Assembly (NCBI GenBank): GCA_035653295.1
Contig: DASRCB010000109.1
Location: forward strand, 1-9,732
Direction of reading: 5' to 3'
DNA length: 9,732 bases
Source: DASRCB01 sp035653295
Lineage (GTDB): Bacteria > Acidobacteriota > Terriglobia > Bryobacterales > Bryobacteraceae
Below, one piece after another: positions 8,190-9,732 of this stretch; position 1 is the stretch's first letter; every line of letters starts with the position of its first letter. A model generated the notes under the pieces. The model saw only the letters and a program-made list of their open reading frames with translations. It did not search any database and had not been told where the DNA came from. The translations under genes were made by a program, and so were the position numbers.

Positions 8190-8723
8190 TTATTTCCGGT
8201 ACAGATACAGCGTGTGGCTGCGGCCCTCTCCGTCATCGGCGATGTTCTCCACCTTCTCCGGCGTCCAGGCCTTGAATTCAAAATCGTGCGCCACTACGCG
8301 GGCGCCCTTCTTGAGCTGGCGGTCGAGCAGCGGCTGCACCTTGTTGTCGATCGATTCCGGGAGAAGGTAAACCGTCACCAGGTCCGCCGAGCTGTAGTTC
8401 TGCCGCAGCAGGTCGCCGTTGATGATGTGGGCCGTCTTTTCCAATCCGAGCTTGCGGATCCTAGCCATGCTCTGCCGGCACAGGTCCGGCATCAGTTCGA
8501 TCCCCACGGCTTCGGCATGGAACTTCTGGGCCGCCATGATGACGATGCGCCCGTCACCGCTGCCCAGGTCGAACATCTTTTCGCCCGCCTTCAGCCCGCC
8601 CAGTTGCAGCATCCGCTCCACGATGGTTTCGGGCGTCGGATAGTACGGCGCCAGTTTTTCATCGGCAGATTGCGCCGCCAGCGGGACCAGGCTGGCGAAA
8701 AAAATGAGGCAAAAGTTACGCAT
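8190..8723 (-). CDS. Exported class I SAM-dependent methyltransferase, FAM173/ATPSCKMT-like
   Basis: This 177-residue protein has the Rossmann SAM motif FDLGSGDGRIVI (51-62), an acidic ribose-binding position in GIEL (E76), NGDLL (102-106), and a YLLPE stretch (119-123) followed by HDFEF (146-150). The block PYYPTPETIVERMLQL just before motif I and the YLLP motif resemble the bacterial relatives of the FAM173 protein-lysine methyltransferases. Unusually, residues 1-18 form a Sec-type signal peptide (MRNFCLIFFASLVPLAAQ), so the enzyme appears to be exported or membrane-anchored even though its cofactor is cytoplasmic. A GGGGAG stretch lies only 1 nt before the ATG, closer than a normal Shine-Dalgarno site. 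No better start is seen: the next in-frame ATG (codon 38) would remove the signal and the conserved PTPETIVERM block. It is the first gene of the operon leading to bshA. The substrate is unknown. Confidence 0.87.
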   Translation of the reverse strand: MRNFCLIFFASLVPLAAQSADEKLAPYYPTPETIVERMLQLGGLKAGEKMFDLGSGDGRIVIMAAQKFHAEAVGIELMPDLCRQSMARIRKLGLEKTAHIINGDLLRQNYSSADLVTVYLLPESIDNKVQPLLDRQLKKGARVVAHDFEFKAWTPEKVENIADDGEGRSHTLYLYRK

Positions 8724-9014
8724 GCTCCCCGTACTTGAACGTCCAATTTAGCATAGACGTAGTGGATAATTACCCGATTTCAGCCGATTCCTTAACCGTG
8801 GGGTGGCCCGGATTTTCCACAGTTCGGTGGGAAAGTCTGTGGAAAACATTCGGGCGACGTCTCAAAGCGTTGTTTTGTGAATGTCTGTAACATTTTGCAC
8901 ACGGTTTCAGCAGGATCGCGTTCGCGATGAATCTCCCTGCCAAAACAGCAACTTACAGACGGCAGTGACAGGACTTTTGCGGGATTTTGTCCGTTCCCGT
9001 ACCGGTAAAATTAC
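8724..9014. promoter_or_regulatory. 291-bp gene-free region upstream of the methyltransferase operon
   Basis: No gene is seen here. The stretch is visibly richer in A and T than the coding sequence around it and holds a cluster of DnaA-box-like sites (listed separately). It also carries a perfect inverted repeat ATCGCG-TT-CGCGAT (8915-8928) and a short palindrome GGTAAAATTACC (9004-9015) that runs into the PyrE-type stop codon. Candidate -10 hexamers for the operon on the minus strand are TATGCT (8750-8755) and TAAATT (8745-8750), both without a recognisable -35 box. No T-rich intrinsic terminator for the PyrE-type gene was found. Confidence 0.5.
8761..8901. other. Cluster of DnaA-box-like sequences
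   Basis: Three sites match the DnaA-box consensus TTWTNCACA exactly: TTTTCCACA on the plus strand (8813-8821), its reverse complement TGTGGAAAA (8838-8846) and TTTTGCACA on the plus strand (8893-8901). A fourth, AGTGGATAA (8761-8769), is TTATCCACT on the minus strand, one base from the classical TTATCCACA. The two central boxes extend into a perfect 10-bp inverted repeat, TTTTCCACAG / CTGTGGAAAA, with a 14-nt spacer. The cluster fits a replication origin, a DnaA-titration site or a DnaA-regulated promoter. No dnaA, dnaN or gyrB gene is in the window to support an origin, so the role is open. Confidence 0.5.
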
Positions 9015-9629
9015 CTAAATCCAGACCTTTTCCAGCGGCTGGCCGGCTTTACACAGGGCGCAGTGTTCACTATCCGCGTAGTAGCTGGCCTCAAGCTTGG
9101 CGAGATAATACAGCGGTAAATTTCCGAAGCTGGCGGTGTTCGGGGTGGGCTGATAGATGATGACCGCCAGGCCGATCACCGTGGCGTCTTCGGCCTCGAG
9201 CAGGGCTTTGAGCTCGCTCAACTTGCTTCCGGTGCGGAGAATATCGTCCACCAGCACAACCTGCTCGCCCGGGTGCGGCTTAATGTATTGCCGGAACCGG
9301 AGCGGCTCGCTGTCGTGTTCCCGCTCGGCCCAATAGACCTGCTTGGCCCGCAGGGCTTCGCACAAACCATAGGCGACCGGCAGTCCGGCGGTAGCGGGTA
9401 CGACGACGGAAAGCTCCGGTATGATGGCGCGAATTTCGGGATTGGCGCGCAGCCGCCGGCTCAGCCCGACGGAGAGCAGGCGCTGGTGTTGCGAGTGTCG
9501 CATCGCGAGCGGCACCTGAAGGTACTCGTTGGAATGAAGCCCGCTGGGATATTCGAAATGGCCATCGCGCAGGGCGCCGGTTTCGCGCAATAAAGCCACG
9601 GTTTCATCTTGCGTGGGAATCAGATGCAT
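9015..9629 (-). CDS. pyrE: Orotate phosphoribosyltransferase-like protein (PyrE type I PRTase)
   Basis: This 204-residue protein has the type I PRTase PRPP-binding motif VVLVDDILRTGSK (124-136), with the paired acids D128/D129 and the TGS loop. The N-terminal block GHFEYPSGLHSNEYLQ (23-38) matches the SGxHSxxY region of orotate phosphoribosyltransferases, and the WAEREH segment (100-105) sits where their flexible catalytic loop lies. The C-terminal HCALCKAGQPLE, with a CxxC pair at C190/C193, resembles the ending of the Thermus-type PyrE subfamily. The expected reaction is orotate plus PRPP to orotidine monophosphate in pyrimidine synthesis. The gene starts 7 nt after the stop of the glycosylphosphotransferase gene, an odd neighbour for a pyrimidine enzyme, so another base substrate cannot be excluded. 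No clear Shine-Dalgarno sequence precedes the ATG. Confidence 0.75.
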   Translation of the reverse strand: MHLIPTQDETVALLRETGALRDGHFEYPSGLHSNEYLQVPLAMRHSQHQRLLSVGLSRRLRANPEIRAIIPELSVVVPATAGLPVAYGLCEALRAKQVYWAEREHDSEPLRFRQYIKPHPGEQVVLVDDILRTGSKLSELKALLEAEDATVIGLAVIIYQPTPNTASFGNLPLYYLAKLEASYYADSEHCALCKAGQPLEKVWI

Positions 9630-9636
9630 AAAAGAA

Positions 9637-9732
9637 TCAATTTGCCCCGTGTCCGGTCAGGACCCGCGGAATCGTGCGCAACAGGATCTTCCAATCGAGC
9701 GCCAGCGACCAATTATCAATGTACTGCATGTC
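9637..9732 (-). CDS. C-terminal end of a polyprenyl glycosylphosphotransferase (exopolysaccharide sugar transferase), partial
   Basis: The minus strand reads 31 residues to a TGA at 9637-9639: DMQYIDNWSLALDWKIL, then LRTIPRVLTGHGAN. The YIDNWSLxLDxKILLRT pattern is the characteristic end of WcaJ/WbaP-like bacterial sugar transferases, which load the first sugar phosphate onto undecaprenyl phosphate at the inner membrane. The rest of the gene lies right of the window. It sits 7 nt before the PyrE-type gene, so the two are probably co-transcribed. Confidence 0.8.
   Translation of the reverse strand, partial: DMQYIDNWSLALDWKILLRTIPRVLTGHGAN

Noticed and set aside
8813..8846. The inverted repeat TTTTCCACAG / CTGTGGAAAA as an intrinsic terminator of the PyrE-type gene
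   Set aside because: The loop is long (14 nt), the stem is not GC-rich and no T-run follows on the minus strand. The exact DnaA-box matches explain it better.
9004..9015. GGTAAAATTACC palindrome as a terminator
   Set aside because: The stem is short and AT-rich, it includes part of the stop codon and no T-tract follows. It is noted only as a short palindrome.
1..9732. CRISPR array, tRNA, rRNA or insertion sequence
   Set aside because: No regularly spaced repeats, cloverleaf-like sequence, conserved rRNA stretch or transposase coding was seen. The YD repeats are degenerate protein-level repeats, not DNA repeats.

Overview
This is a GC-rich bacterial window in which every convincing gene lies on the minus strand, so transcription runs from right (9732) to left (1). 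The gene set suggests Acidobacteriota, probably near Solibacter/Bryobacterales. It combines a bacillithiol-type BshA, a Sec-exported methyltransferase, a large secreted YD-repeat (RHS) protein and an exopolysaccharide glycosylphosphotransferase tail. That placement is an inference from gene content; no rRNA or other marker gene is present.

Layout in transcription order. (1) 9732-9637 is the last 31 residues of a polyprenyl glycosylphosphotransferase, which implies an exopolysaccharide locus to the right. Seven bases later comes a PyrE-type phosphoribosyltransferase (9629-9015). (2) A gene-free stretch of 291 bp (9014-8724) holds three exact matches to the DnaA-box consensus TTWTNCACA and one near match. 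Two of the boxes form a perfect 10-bp inverted repeat. (3) A tightly packed four-gene unit follows: signal-peptide methyltransferase (8723-8190), membrane histidine kinase (8186-7047, GTG start), lipoprotein with a GH43/GH32-like beta-propeller (7050-6097) and BshA glycosyltransferase (6100-4964). The junctions are a 3-nt gap and then two 4-bp ATGA overlaps, so this looks like one operon with translational coupling. (4) After an 80-bp gap come a small secreted protein (4883-4479) and, through a third ATGA overlap, a giant secreted YD-repeat protein. The latter starts at 4482 and stays open for 1494 codons to the left edge, so its C-terminus is outside the window.

How the genes may work together. 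BshA makes GlcNAc-malate, the first intermediate of bacillithiol; bshB and bshC are not in this window. The partnership of bshA with a sensor kinase lacking an adjacent response regulator, a surface lipoprotein and an exported methyltransferase is conserved-looking in its spacing but functionally unexplained. The small secreted protein and the YD-repeat protein form a separate coupled pair, probably acting in or outside the envelope. The most unusual non-coding signal is the DnaA-box cluster at about 8761-8901, which could be a replication origin or a DnaA-responsive control region.
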